Source: Onchocerca volvulus
Lineage: Eukaryota > Nematoda > Chromadorea > Rhabditida > Onchocercidae
NCBI GenBank assembly: GCA_000499405.2
Contig: HG738137.1
Coordinates: 20,112,603-20,176,602, forward strand
Length of the DNA: 64,000 nt
Reading direction: 5' to 3'
The notes under the pieces: model-generated
What the model saw: only the letters and a program-made list of their open reading frames with translations
What the model was told of the DNA's origin: nothing
The model's database searches: none
Shown here: one piece after another, positions 1 through 13,547 of the stretch
Layout of the letters: every line of letters begins with the position of its first letter
Position numbering within the stretch: position 1 is the stretch's first letter
Translations under genes and position numbers: made by a program

Positions 1-3000
1 CATAAACCCATTTATCAAAATAATTAGGTATCAAAACGAAATATTTTTTCACTTTTTTCTTCTTCCAAAACATTGAACATTTCATTACCCGTTTATCAAT
101 TTATTCAGTTTTCAACATTAATCATTTAATTCTGAATTGTTGAAATTACAGCGTTTTTGTTAACATTATAACATCATTTCAGAGTTATCGCCAAAAAAAC
201 CAGCTCCGTTGAAAGTTGCTTCCAGCTAACTTTCTTTTTTTACTACAGAATTCTTGCTGCATTCCATGAAAAGTAAAATGAAAATGATTCAATTAGTTCC
301 TTAGCATTTTGAACAGTCAACGACATAATGTTTAATTAGTTTCTTGAATTCATTTTGCTATCCATAGAAAGAAATGTCATAAAAGAATATAACTACATTT
401 CCTAAATTAATATCATCGATGAAAAACAAGACATGAGATTTTATAGCAAGATAGAAACATAAAGTTTATGTAAAATGAATAATTAGTGGGAATTGCTTGC
501 TTCACTGTGCTATCCAAAGAAAACAAATGGGAAAAGACATAAAATAGCTATTTAAATACATTAAATAGAAAATACATTATGCAGTAAAATAAAGATTAAC
601 ATCGATCAAATTCTCGGATTCTTATTCTTTCTTGATTGCACAGATTATTTTCAATATTTTTGACTTTTTTTTCGGTGATTTTATTATTTCATAGGATATT
701 TTTGATTGCTCATGCAAATTGCATATTATCTTTATTCAAAGTGATGACAATTCATTTCCTGTAATATGAATAAAATTTTTAATATTCATTTTTTTTTAAA
801 ACTTATTCCATTTAAATAGTGAGAATTTATCGATAGAAACGAGCTGCAAAAAAAAAACTGGCTTCAGTGCAAAAAAAAAAAAAAAAAACAAGCAAAAAAA
901 CTCTGCACATTTTAAACAGTTTACGACATGCTAGGATAAAAGGATGATTTTTCTATTTTCTTCTAAAACAGGTATAATCTTTTTATCTTATCATATCATT
1001 GTGCCAGAATTCGTGTTTTTTGCGTTGAAGCAAGTTCTTCCTTGCAGTTTGCAGCTCGTTTCGTCGATGAATTTTTACTAATTTCCACATTTGATTTGTT
1101 GCATTGCAGAAATCTCAGCTTATCACTCATCAGTGGGACAAATCATCAAAGTACAACAGATATGCAATGGATTGTTTAATCGTTTGATTCGATCATTTTC
1201 AGTATTCAGTATTTTCAAGGTAATTCACCTTCCTCATTTATAAATTTGATATTCACTTGTCTGATAGTTTTTGATCCAATATAGAATAGCAAGCAAGTAT
1301 TTGTTTCTATTATGAAGAATATTTTTGAGTGAATTTCAAAATTCCAAAGTCTATTAAATTTAATAGGTGAGAAGTGAAAGCTTAATCAAATAACAATTTT
1401 TTTTTGGCTGAAATCGTTCACAGAAGCAAAACTCAAATTAATAATTTTATAGATATTTATTCTTATCTTGCAAATGATGGAAGACGTCTTTTATATTTAT
1501 ATTTACATTTTGAGTATTTCCAAATAAGCACTTACTGTAAATTCGTATCTAATAATATTAATTGGTTGTTTGAGTTCCAATTCAAGTTTGTACTTAAAAG
1601 CAAAGTTGTATTCAAGTTGATCCGGAGAATGAATAACTATCACAGGATGCAATCCTGATATTGTAATTGCATCTCATTGCAGTTTAATGGCAGTGATTTC
1701 TCGGCAGTGCAATTTTTGAAAATGTGTTCGATCATCATTAACTGATATTACTGTAAAAAAGAAAAAACGTTTTTGTTGATTAAGAAATTATTATCGTCTT
1801 TGTTTTGCATCGAAATTAACAATGCCAGGACTCATTCCTGGAATAAAGTACCAGTACCAAATAAAACGATAAAGAAATTTTATCTATCAGATCAGTAGAA
1901 TGCTATTTGTGATCAAAAATTTTCAAATTAACTTTTAATTTTTTGAATTCTTTCAGTTGACAAATTTCCTTCAACCGACCAATTAATTCAGCATATATAT
2001 GAAAAAGACTTCACAAAAATCTTCACTAACAAAAAAAAAAAAAAAATAAAAAATAATAAAATGAACTTTAAAATAAAAAATTTTAAATTTTGAAATCATT
2101 GTTGGAAAATGGTGCTGATATTATTTAATGCTCCGAATAAAAAGGAAAACACGCTTTGCACTGTGTTGTTTTACAGAACAGAAAACAAAAAACTGCATGT
2201 TTACAGTTGATTTCAGGCAAAATGAATTTAATAATGACCGTAAAGTTTCTCACATTCATGCTATAATTCAAATAAGAGATACTCATCGTCAGAATTCGAA
2301 GAATGCAAATTTACAACAGAAAATGTTTTCCTAATCTGAGTGATTTTTTATGAATCTTAACCAGCAGGTTGAACGACAGGATTGCATTCTTCAATCATGA
2401 CGAAAACTGCAATGTCTAATTATATGAGAGTATTAGAAGATGAACCAGATAACTTTTTTTTTTTAATTTTCTGTAGAAATCAGTAGAAATACTGATCAAT
2501 CTTCCTCTCTTTAACCTTGAACCAGAATTTGAACATAAAGGAACGAAGTAAACTTGGGAACAATAAAAGTGTTAAATGCATAAACTGATCAATTTTAATC
2601 TTAAATTAATTACGATGAATACAGCAATTATCGACAGTCTTCAATTCCAGTATAATATCTTTTATTTCCATATCTAAAGTAAGAGAAATGATAACAAAGT
2701 TTTGTTTGAATTTGAGACTTTTCTTTATGCAATAGAAAACCAACTGCTGCATCAAGCTTAACAGCATATTATGATAGCTTCTTGAATTATAAAAATGCTA
2801 ATTTTTTGTTACCGAAAATCGATTTGATCGTCAAGATTGAGAGCGGGAATTATACAATATCCAGGTAATATTCATGTCCTCTTTACTCGTTCGCATTTTT
2901 TTCAATTTAATCGAACTCCATCTGCTCATCTATCAGTTCTATGCAGTATCATTATTGGACAATCGAATGTGGAGAATAATTAGGTAATACAAGGGTAAAA

Positions 3001-3240
3001 GAGGGAGAGGTGAAATATAACTTATTTTTGGTTTGAAAGGATTTCATGACTGCAATTGACTTATGCCTTTCCATATGCATCCCGTTATTTATTGCCTCTA
3101 TCCTTACTTGTTGCATTGACCCAAAACTTTGTTTGTTTGTGGAAGTTTCCGAATTATTTCCCATACTCGTGTCTTTATCACCAAATCACTCCTTTGTGTC
3201 CCTATCATCATATCACCTCTTTCAAACATATTATTACACA

Positions 3241-3259
3241 TATATATATATATATATAT
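3241..3259. repeat. TA dinucleotide microsatellite
   Basis: An uninterrupted alternating T/A run of 19 bases, preceded by a short ACACA stretch and followed by TGTGTCG. Likely length-polymorphic. Confidence 0.9.
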
Positions 3260-3759
3260 GTGTCGATATCTGCCATTATCATCAATTCTCATTCGATTCA
3301 TCACTTCAGCAAAATTATACAAATTTCTCCGTTGCATTCCATTCCTTTTTTTAGGGAATTTAATTGTGTAACTTATTTTTTCAGTTTATTTTTTACAAAG
3401 AACAAATTATAAAGAACTTTTTTTCAATTGTTTATTCTTGAAGGCTCAATTTAGTTTCTAATTTTAAGATTTGAATTTTTTCTCAATTTTCTGTTGTTTT
3501 GCAAAAAAAAAATGCAGAAAATAATGAATTTTTCAATGCTTTAGAAAACACTGAAGAATCTACTTTTCTATTTTGAGAGATAAATTTCATCAGCTAACAT
3601 CCTCAATCATCAGATAATCGCTTGCTGGATAATCATTTTTCAGTTGTACAAGGTATATCTATGAATCGATAACTCTCTGTAAGTTACATGAAGTACAAGT
3701 AAATACACAGAAGGATGAGTTCACAATACTATTGCTAACCCCAAATCAGAGATGGTGAA

Positions 3760-3837
3760 CCTGAAAACAAACTCATCAATTTGATCCTGAAAATAAACTT
3801 ATCAATCTGATCCTGAAAAATAAGTTCATCACTTTTA
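3760..3837. repeat. Three-copy 26-bp tandem repeat
   Basis: Three adjacent units of about 26 bases each begin CCTGAAAA and contain a TCATCA or TTATCA core: 3760-3785, 3786-3811 and about 3812-3837. Units 1 and 2 differ at only a few positions; unit 3 is more diverged. Confidence 0.8.
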
Positions 3838-6041
3838 TAATCTGGAGAAAATTCAATGGTTTTAGAATATCTAATGATTTTTTTTTCTTTAGAACTAAAG
3901 ATTGTATTGAATTTTTCAACCATTTTGTTGAAATTTAGCATCGAAATTAAATCAGAAGCATTGATTAATTTTAAGTTTCAAAACTTGAGCGTGGCAAAAT
4001 TCGAAGACAATTTCGAATATTTTAAAAGTTGTATAACAACTTATGATATTTACGTTTTACGTAAACAGTAAAATAAGTACTGAATGAAGGATCAAGGTCT
4101 CAAATAATATAATAATAAGCAATGGGGATGGCATTACTGTAACATTTTTATATGATATTGGTAGATTAGTTGTTTCACTAATCAGTAAGAAGCATATTAT
4201 ATGAGTAATCGAACCAATGAGCATGAAAATAAATTTTTTCAGGAAGTTATCGGAGAAAATATTGTAAATTTTATTTCATTTGTTATAATACCGTCAATTT
4301 TGTTCCGTTCATTCAGTTATCTGCTAGAAAATCTCATGTTCATCCATTGATTATTGATAAAAGAAAGGACTATTGCGACAAATGGCTAGGATGGCTTTTG
4401 GCTGGTTGCTTGGTGGTGCCAGCCTGGACTCATCTAGCGGGCGAATTCTGACTATTGCATGAGTTTAGAGCCAAATATGAAAAGGGGGCGGAATTTTATT
4501 TGACTGATTCTTCCCCTTCCGAATTCAATGAATTTTCAACAAAACAGAAATGAGGAAATCGATGGCATATTTTGTAAGAGAAATGAAATTAAATAGGGAG
4601 TATGGCGTAATAAAGCAGAAGAAAAGAAGATCCATATTTAAAATGATGAACTGGACGGAACTAGAATGACAAGCATTTAATAATAATACTATTGTGATTT
4701 ACTACTTTATTCTCACCTCCAAACTACTATATTTGGATTTTTACTACCGATCTTTTTCTATAAACAATGAGTAAAATTCAAAAATAGTAGAAAGATGACT
4801 ACGCGTAGAAATGCGCGAAATCGGGGTTTTTTTCTGATTTTCATATTAGAATCATCTTTTGTTCTTTGGAATTCATTCACTGCATTCATTTTTTGATGTT
4901 AATAAGTTCATTTTCGCAACATAAAACTATTCCTTGAAAGAACGATCATTGTTTTTCCAGCTTTTTCGAATTTTATTTTTCTGTTTCGAAATTTATTTTT
5001 GCTTTTCTTTGTATTTCGCAGAATCTAGAATTAGCATAAAATGATTTATTTGGCATTTGTCCTGGCTTTAGTTATTTGAAAATTTTTTGGATTGTTTGTC
5101 TCTAATGAAGTAAATCGGTCAAACAAAAAGGACGCATTGAGGGAAGAAGAAGGGAATCAAATTTGCGGAAAATTATATTTTACCTAGAAAAGAGGTGTTC
5201 ATCGGTATAGAAAGGAAAGGTAGGATATGGGGAATGCGACAGCAAAGACGACAGGTGGTCCTTCCTGATGGATCGATCGAGTTACCGGGAGATAGGATAG
5301 ATGACATAATGAAGGTCATCTTGAACCAATGCAAAATTTTTTCATCAATGCTTGATGGAAAATTGGAGTAATGTGGTGTTATCGTAAATGGTCAGTCATC
5401 ATCTTGACATGTCTGATCAGACGTAGTTTATTATGTGGCGCGATGAGCTGATGAAATTTCTGACTGAAATACGTTTCACGAGATGAGGCTAGTGAAAACG
5501 TATGTAAAATTTCATCCTAAGTTTATTCCTCTAATTCATATTCATTTTTTTCTTAAAAATCTCCCAAGGCGAGATTTGAAAGATTTTTAAATCTCTTCAA
5601 AAAGTATTTTAAAAAGGCGAACCTTTTTCAAGTTTTTTCCAAAGAACTGTTGAAATTTGAACAGTTAGAAACTCTATGTTTCTTTGATCAGGCAAAAATC
5701 GTCATAAACCGAGAAATGCCAAAAACACTGCTATACAAACTGTTTGATTTTTAATGAGATGTCTTTATAAATAGCATTAACAAATTAAGAGTGGAACAGT
5801 GTGAATAGAACATGACTGATTTACTATCAGTCATCATCAAAATTCTGAAACGGAATTGCCATTCGGTATGTTACTCACCTATATTTTGATATTTAAAAAA
5901 AAAAAATGCCAACAGTATCTTTATCCTGATTCAACTTTTTAGTTGAATTTCTTCAATCCAGTGGCTTCATAAATGATTATCAGGCCTTTGCGGTCTCTTA
6001 GCCATCTTTACAATCTGAATATCTCTTTTCATTCAAAACAA

Positions 6042-6235
6042 TCTATATAAATAAAAATGTAAATGTTCGTTGTGACTTTAAACACAATGTTGCAAGTCCT
6101 TCATCGATTGTTTTGAAATTTTGGCAAATTGCATTCGAATAGGCGCGCGTTTCTATGTAGATTTACTTATTTTTTTTTACCAGTCACATCTACAACTGGT
6201 AAAAATAAGTGAGTGGACATTTTTATTTATATAGA
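6042..6235. mobile_element. Helentron-like non-autonomous element, copy A
   Basis: The sequence begins TCTATATAAATAAAAATG (6042-6059) and ends with the exact 18-base reverse complement (6218-6235). The interior is shared with copies at 16293, 16521 and 40019, including the stretches GTAAATGTTCG and TTGCATTCGAATAG. An internal perfect 8-bp stem pairs TTACCAGT (6177-6184) with ACTGGTAA (6195-6202). A TC start, subterminal inverted repeats and, in two sister copies, a 3' hairpin followed by CTAG fit Helitron/Helentron derivatives. Here the 3' hairpin and CTAG are missing, so the copy looks truncated. It has no coding capacity. An ordinary terminal-inverted-repeat element is the alternative. Confidence 0.7.
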
Positions 6236-9200
6236 ATGACTGTAATCAATAATGTCTTTCATTTCATTTTTTCTTTTCTCTCTTATATCATCTAAATTGA
6301 CATGCTTAAACATTAAATATCTGTCTGCAGCACTCAGACTTGGAATAACTTTGTAACATATGGAGAGAAATCTGAACAGAAGAACATGCACTGCCATTAT
6401 CATTAATATCTCTCTTGACTTATCACCCAGGATTTAGCATCCCAGCTTTTGAATCCCCTCCCAAAGCCTGGTAGCACACAAATAACTGGAAGAAGCAGTG
6501 GAAAGAAATGAGGAAGAAGGAAATAGTGGAAAGAACTATTATCATTGCGTATTTAGCAAATATTTCAAGGTCTCACTTATTCAGTTCAGCAATTCCCTTT
6601 ATCCAAGCCCTCTAATCAAATAAATTATCAGCACTGTTTGTCAATAGCATCACTTATCTTTTTAAAATCATAAATTCCGATGATATTCCCACCGCAATAT
6701 CAGCAGTTATCAACCGTTCTTGTCTCCCTTTCCCATCTAAAAGCCAAATTTTTTTACATTTATTATTCTGATTTATGTTCATACACAACGCTCTGTCTGT
6801 AATTTTCTCATTCTTTGCAACAATTCGGGCAGGAAAGTTACATTCTCAAAATCGCTTTGCCATACACTGAAATGGCTTCTTCTTTAATGCTTGAAATTAA
6901 TTTTTGAATTTCCCGAAAACTTTTTTACATCCAAACATTAAGTGCACTTTTAAGTTAGTTTGAGATTCTTTGCTACTTTATGGATCCGAGAATTAATTAC
7001 TGGCCTGTATTTTGCTTCTTCAGTAATCTTCAACCACACCACAAATACCTCAGAATCAAAGTTCGAGTAACTCTATGTGTTTCGGGGAATCAGATGAAGG
7101 AGGTCGAGCGGATGAATACTTTTGGTTTTGGTGGAGTTCAAAGAACATTTCGCTTGCTTAGCCGTTGCTCATCTTGCTTTGCCCATGTGTGGTGGCAGTG
7201 AGTTACCGATGGTTGATGGTTCCTGTCATAATGCGATATCCATTTCAACCATTTCTTCCTCTCTTCCTTCCTTTCCCAATAAAATCTAATTTAATCGCAT
7301 TTCAAATCGAACAGACAAATGGAAATGAGGGACCAAATCACTGACACTGCTCCTTTCCTGTCGCGCATTCTTGTCATCCTGGCTCTTTATATAATGACTC
7401 ATCGCCAGATGCAAACTGCAGTTGCAAGCAAAAGCGTCGAAAAGCTGCTAAATGTCTTTATTTGTATTTCTCTTATGTTTCAATTTCTGCACGTATATCA
7501 TCGCTTGTCAAACTTAGGATCAAACTTATGTGCTTCCGAAACTGGAAGCATAAGTGAATAATATTGTGTTACCCAAAATTCGAAGTGATTTGTAAAAGAC
7601 TAGAAACTTTCAAAATTAAATGCATTGGTCCAGCTTCTTCATTATGCATCTGCTCAGTCCTTTACGTGATAGAGGAGTCGAACTTCATGTCAAGCTTAAT
7701 TAGAAAGCAATCTTCAGATAGAAGTGTAAAATGTCATCTATCATTCAGTTTCTAATCATGAAGTCATAAATGGTTTGCTTTCGTTGACATTTCTTTTTGG
7801 TTAGTTTTTTTTTTTTTTTTTTTTTCATTTAGATAGGTTAATTTTCTCATTTAGACAGATATTATATGCCTGAAGTATGCATACTTTAGCGAGAGCAATG
7901 GGCCGCTATGTAGAAACTTTCAGAAGATTATTGTAGTGATCCTGGGAGTGTCTATTATGACGTCTTATTAAAAATAGCTTCATTACTCTTTTTTTTAATC
8001 ATTTTTAAGTAAATTTACATCGCTTATCAGCACTGCGAATGATTATCAAAAATGATTCACTGCAAATTGCCGCTATTTATTGTTTATAGAGAAATATAGG
8101 GCAAACATCATAAATGCATTCTTTCCATCTTTTATCGTTACAACTATTTGCTTTTCATTGTGACAGATAGAAAGATGATTCAACTCGATACTGCAGTTAT
8201 TATGCAGGTGCATGTCACCTGTCATGCATGTGAATGTGCGTGCTGCGTGCTAAGGAATGACTGTATTACCTTACATGGATGAAAATGCACATTGATACAT
8301 TTCAGTATGAATGTAATGTCTTTTCAACTTAGGTTGTTGTATTTGTTACTTGTTAAAGTATGAATAATCCAACTTATTTTCAATATTATCATCTTACTTT
8401 GATTCCGGCATGTATTCCGGCAGTTAACCGATTTCGGCTGATAGCCATTCCGGTAGTTATTCCATCAGGCAATCAACCCAATTTCGTTGATAGCTATCGT
8501 TCCTCAATGAGTTATGCACAAAAGTGTTTCAAATTCGAAATGATTTAAGAAAATACATCCCAATCTGTTTACAGCAATGATCAAATTTCTAACAATGAGG
8601 AAGAAAAAAAAAAATAGAAAAGTGAGAGAAATTGTAAAACAGACGGGATTTGATAATTGATAACTTCTCGAACTTCTCGCTAATAATCCGGGAGGCTTTA
8701 ACCTCCCATATTTGTTGCAGTGATCCATTTCAATGAAAACAATGTTCTGACCAAATATTTTAATGAGGAGATTGAGAAGTTATTAATCATCAAAGTATCT
8801 TTTTTACGAAAAAAAAAGTTTTTTTTTTTTATGGAACTTATGAAAAAGTATCATTTTTTTTCTGAAGAGTAAAAGTCAAATAGATGGAAGATATATTTTC
8901 TTCCCTCCAATTCTCATTGATTTTACTACATTTTCTGAATCAATCTTCGATCATCATAATTTTTTTATTTGATCTTTTGGTATGATTTCTATGCAACTAC
9001 AATAAATGGTATTACGAAAATTCTGCTCACACTATAATAGTCGAACAGAATTTTTTCGAAAGTTTTATAAAAGTTTCAAAAAAATTTATGAAAATTTACA
9101 GGATGAAGGTGATTTTTTCTTTAATGAGTCATTAATTAATATCATTTCGATATCTAACAGGTTCTGACCATTTTGCATCGCTGCATTTGTATCGGTCTGG

Positions 9201-9437
9201 ATATTTTTAATAGCTTGATTAAATCCTTAACAATTACTAATCATTCATTTCCACGACAGTTTGGCATATATTTAGCACTCTCTTCCATGCTTTACATTTT
9301 TTATTCATACATTATTTTCCCTCACCCATCCATCAATATTTATTTCTCAAATTTTCATTCTTCTAAGTATTCTTACTTCGCAAGAATTTCAAACTTTATT
9401 TCTAAAATTGAATAACCTGGGACTTAGTTTATAAACA

Positions 9438-9545
9438 GAAGAGATCTTAGAATGAATGGTAAATGAGTTATTTTAAATTTTCCATTCATTCGAAAACTTG
9501 AAGAGGTCTTCGAATGAATGGGAATGATCTAATTTAAATTTTCGA
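9438..9545. repeat. Imperfect tandem duplication, period about 62 bp
   Basis: Two adjacent units begin GAAGAG(A/G)TCTT and contain GAATGAATGG and TTTAAATTTTC. The first starts at 9438 and the second at 9500. The second unit is incomplete. Confidence 0.65.
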
Positions 9546-10767
9546 CTCCTTGACACTCTCATTTATGTTTTATGTTTAAAATACTTAATAAGTCATTCCT
9601 TTCACGTAGTCCAAGCCATTTCAGATGCTGGAAGCATATATTACCAAAGTGGTTTTCCTCTGTGACAATTTTTTTAATGTTTTTTTCCTGTAAAACCGCG
9701 GTGTCTTTTTCTTTTTTCCCAGTTGAAGTATTTTTTGACATTTTCCTGTATTTCATTTCCAACTCACATCCATAAACATTTTTGTTTATCTCCTTGTACC
9801 TGTGAAAATGAAGTCAAAAGTATTTTAACCAACTAACTAAAAAAATTAAATTATCTTAATTTATTTTTTGCATGAATTTTTTTCTCCATTTATTTATCAA
9901 TAATGAAATACATTTTCATTAAAAATTCTGCTTTTCAGGCTTTTCTGAGAAGTAAAGTACTCAAAACAAAATATGGACTATATTCCTGCAACTTATAAAA
10001 TAGTTGATGGATCTTCCTTTGTCATATCATTTAGTTGAAACATTGAGAATCGATCCGTTAAGATAAAACTTGTATTAAAATAAAGATGAAAATTAGCAAA
10101 TGATATTATATAGATAAATTTTCTTAAATTATTTATTTGTATTACTCCGATTGATATTTGCCAGTAGTGGTCCAACCTAAAAAAGAACTAAGTTACAGTG
10201 ATGTAAATAGTGAAATTCGATAAGACACCCTATTTTGATCATCAATAAGTCTTATTTCCTACTGTAATACTTGAAAATCTGTTTGGTAGGTACTGCCAGA
10301 TAAGTGAAATAACTGTAATATTCTTGTTCTATTTCGAATATTGTATTTTTGCCCATTTCTGATAATCATTACAAACGAAAATGAAGATTTGCAGGGATAT
10401 CTATTGAGAAGCTTGTGTGTGAGACATGAATGAAGAAGCATCAGTTATGGAGCATCTCTCCTGCGGAAAAGGTTTTAAACAAATATGAAACATTGTAAAA
10501 TAATTTCTTCTGACTTGAATTTACTCCAGAAAGCCAAAATTCTAGTTTTCGACATCTTATTCTGTTATATAAATCCTGTTTACTGCAGACATATCTCCAT
10601 GTGCTTTTCTAATAAATCCAATATTGACGCAAGCAAAGCGTACCATAATCTTTGCATTACCATAACCTTTCCATTTTTGTCATTACACAGTTCTTTTCTA
10701 CTGTAAATATTTGTTCGAAATATTCTTGTAAATTTTCTGAGCATCTCATCTCTTTGCAAATTGATAA

Positions 10768-13547
10768 ATGGCAATTCCAGATGAATTGCAAACTACAGAT
10801 GATGTAATTTATGAGGATGATTTAAAAACGATGTCTAATGCTGCAGATACTGCCACTGATCCATTTAATCAGCATGTAAGCTTTTCTATATACCTATCAT
10901 CAATTTTGAGGAATTCAAAGTTTTCTGGTCATTAGTCTATTAAAAATTCCATTAAACTTTTTTTTGTTGAACTTTTTTGTTTTCCAGATTTTTGGTGAGC
11001 TAAAATATTAAGCTTGAAAATTTTCAGTCCCTCAAGAAAGTTTCCATAATTTTCTTTTTTCCTACTTTTTAAAGAATTTTTAGGATTATTCGATAAATCT
11101 ACATATGGAATCAATGAGGGTCAATGCTGAGTATCCGATGAAACCAGAGAGGAGAACTTCTCTAGGTGGATGTAATAAAAATACTACAGAAGTACATACA
11201 GAACATATCATTTCTGGAGTAGAAAATTGGCAGCAATCAGAATGTTACGATCAGAATAACCTTTGCGAAGAGGAGAGCTTGCGAAAAACACATTCGCCTG
11301 TCCAAGAATTGCTTCTTTCTGACCATCAAACCAAAGAAATGCACGATGACCGAGTTGAATTACAGAATGACATTGCTCCAGAAATCGATGAATCTCTAAT
11401 ACAAGCTGGTGAACAAAACAAACACGATTTTATGTCGTATGATTATGATAAATTCAACAGCAGCTTTGCTAACAATAGCGTTATCAACAATGATAATGAC
11501 AATGAAGGTAGTGCCACCAATATTGGTAACAATAATGATAACATTGCCAATAATACGTTGACGAAAACAAGGAATAATGGTCCCTCAATAACCTTATCAC
11601 CAGACAGCGAGATGCCAAATGATGTCCAATACAGTTCATTGGCAAAACAAACCAACGAAAAATTAATCAGCCACAATAATAATGCACTTGCAACTGAAAC
11701 GAATGATTTTCGAGATGATAATGATGTTAATTCAAAGGTAAACTTTATTGATGATCTTGTGAGAGGGTTAAACTATGATCGATTCTGCAATTTTTTTTTT
11801 TTTTATGCCTGAAGTACTCAACGGTTGAGAAGCGGTAAATGTTTCTCCATGATAAAGATTAGACCGTACATTCATCAGCTAATGAAATTAAACAGTATAA
11901 TTTGATAATTACAAATCTATTGCGCAACTAAAGAGCAACAATAATCGCATTCTCTATAAAAAACGATTAGATGATTCTGATTCTGATGAAAGGATGTTGA
12001 CGACGGATTCTCTCAGAACAATAAGTTTCGCTCGCAAGTATGAATGCTAATCTTTTCCTATCCTTGTACTTCACTATCATCATTATTTCTCTAAAAAAGA
12101 AGACAAATTTGCTTCGTTTGCACGTTATTTAGCATAGCTTCTACTTTAATTTTGTTATCATAAAAATAATATCTGAATGTTTCAGAATATTCTACCGAAA
12201 GATCCGGCATCAGAAGATTTAGTAAAAAAATCAGATGATGTCAGGAAAATCTCAGACAAGCTAGAAGCATTCAACAAGAATACTGAGGTGATTTTTAATT
12301 CTATTGAAGTTGTCTTCTAAACTCTTGATATAAAGCGGTGAAATATGCGAGATCATCAACAATTTTCAAAGTTTGAATCTTTTCGACATTACATCATACC
12401 TTCAGTTGGAAGGAACTGGCAATGGATGAAAATAAATAACCATTAAATATTTTTATTTGTAGATGTCAAATATTCCCAAGAAAATTTCACGGCCAAAAAT
12501 TGAAGAGACTGAAATGCCAACAAAAGGTTTGTTATATATCTTTCCTTAAAACTAAAATTCAATATCATGAATTTCAATTTAAAATATTATATTTCGATAG
12601 TTCTTCAGAACTTCTAAAAAATATTCCCAGCATTTCTTGCTCAAAAAATTAAAATAGTTTGCTATTTATATAAACAAATTTCAAAATTTGTAGTAGAAGT
12701 CTATTTTGAACAAAATTTGCGATAGATGAATTTAAGGAAAAACGGAGAGCATAGAACAAAATTACTTTGCTACTATCCAAATAGAGTCGCAAAATTCTGG
12801 ATCGCATTGGTTTACGTCAGAACGGGCTTTGCCGTATTTAATGAGCCATAGAAATATAATTTGGAAATGAGCCAAATACAAATTATATTGCTATCAATAC
12901 GATTAAGCAAAGCGTCAAATTGATCATTTGTTATTTCGTACTAGATCGGATTTCAGGAGTAGTGTCCAATTTGAAATCATTATTTGAAAATAATGCTATC
13001 CACAACAATAATGATACCTGCAAAAGTGCCAGCTACAAAATTGGCTAGTTTATGATTCTTCAAATTTTTGATGAATCAGTCTCATTATTTCAAAATGAAC
13101 ATTTTAGAAATTCAATAAGCCGAATTCATTTCCCGAAGAGGTTTGAGTTATAAACCACTCCAAAGTCATACAGAAAGTTTGGAATGAAAATTATAGCGAA
13201 CGCGGCATATTTTTTTCGAAGAATCCTATCACTGTCCAGACAGTACTTTTGTTCAGTGAATCATAAACGAGGGATGAAATCTAAGCATTTTGGGATTTCT
13301 GTCACATAATTGGGTCATCTTAGCCATTGAGGCACATGAAATCATGCGACTCTCTCTCTCATAGGAAATGTTGAAATCACATCCTTAAATTAATTATCAA
13401 ATTTAATATTTATCAAATACAATTATATTATTTATTAATGTTCAAATGATAGCCTTTTTAAATTATCTATTGGAAAAAATACATTGAATTGCAGAGTATG
13501 GAGTTGGTCGATCATCAGGTACATTGAATAAAGGTGTATTTCACTAA
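10768..13547 (+). CDS. Hypothetical Asn/Asp/Ser-rich hydrophilic protein
   Basis: A five-exon model: 10768-10875, 11084-11737, 12186-12287, 12463-12526 and 13495-13547, giving 326 aa. All introns are GT-AG and phases close. Exon 2 (218 codons) is by far the longest uninterrupted frame on this strand in the first 40 kb. An in-frame TAA directly precedes the ATG, which fixes the start. The protein has no signal peptide or membrane segment. It begins MAIPDELQTTDD and is acidic and low-complexity, with an Asn-rich tract around residues 155-185. The last part is Lys-rich (DLVKKSDDVRK, SNIPKKISRPK). I recognise no domain, and disorder is likely. The last exon is the weakest part, since a second donor lies within it. 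A possible alternative last exon is given separately. The function is unknown. Confidence 0.6.
11934..12050 (+). other. Possible alternative last exon of the Asn-rich gene
   Basis: An acceptor (CAACTAAAG) at 11933 would join exon 2 in phase 0 to an open stretch of 38 codons. It reads Ser-Asn-Asn-Asn-Arg, then LDDSDSDERM, and ends in FARKYEC with a stop at 12048-12050. The acidic serine-rich composition matches the rest of the protein. The only GT donor inside it (at 12038) gives a phase that runs into a stop in the next exon. So it works as an alternative terminus but not as an internal exon. Confidence 0.4.

Larger units (their letters stand above)
1..10767. other. Gene-free AT-rich region
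   Basis: I find no coding gene here that I can support. The open frames present are 60 to 118 codons long, have no recognisable domain and no paired splice signals that extend them, and sit in sequence of ordinary low complexity. Long A or T runs (around 870-888 and 7806-7825), a TA microsatellite, two short tandem repeats and one Helentron-like element are listed separately. Two slightly GC-richer patches near 4380-4500 and 5215-5310 do not translate into anything I recognise. Confidence 0.6.

Noticed and set aside
1404..1658. 84-codon open frame on the plus strand
   Set aside because: Starts at a non-ATG codon, has no domain, no splice context and an AT-driven composition (Phe, Tyr, Asn, Lys).
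3046..3412. Overlapping open frames of 80-118 codons on both strands
   Set aside because: Three frames are open at once around a TA microsatellite, which points to lack of stops by chance rather than coding.
6980..7755. Run of three plus-strand open frames
   Set aside because: Different frames, no convincing splice sites joining them and no recognisable protein features.
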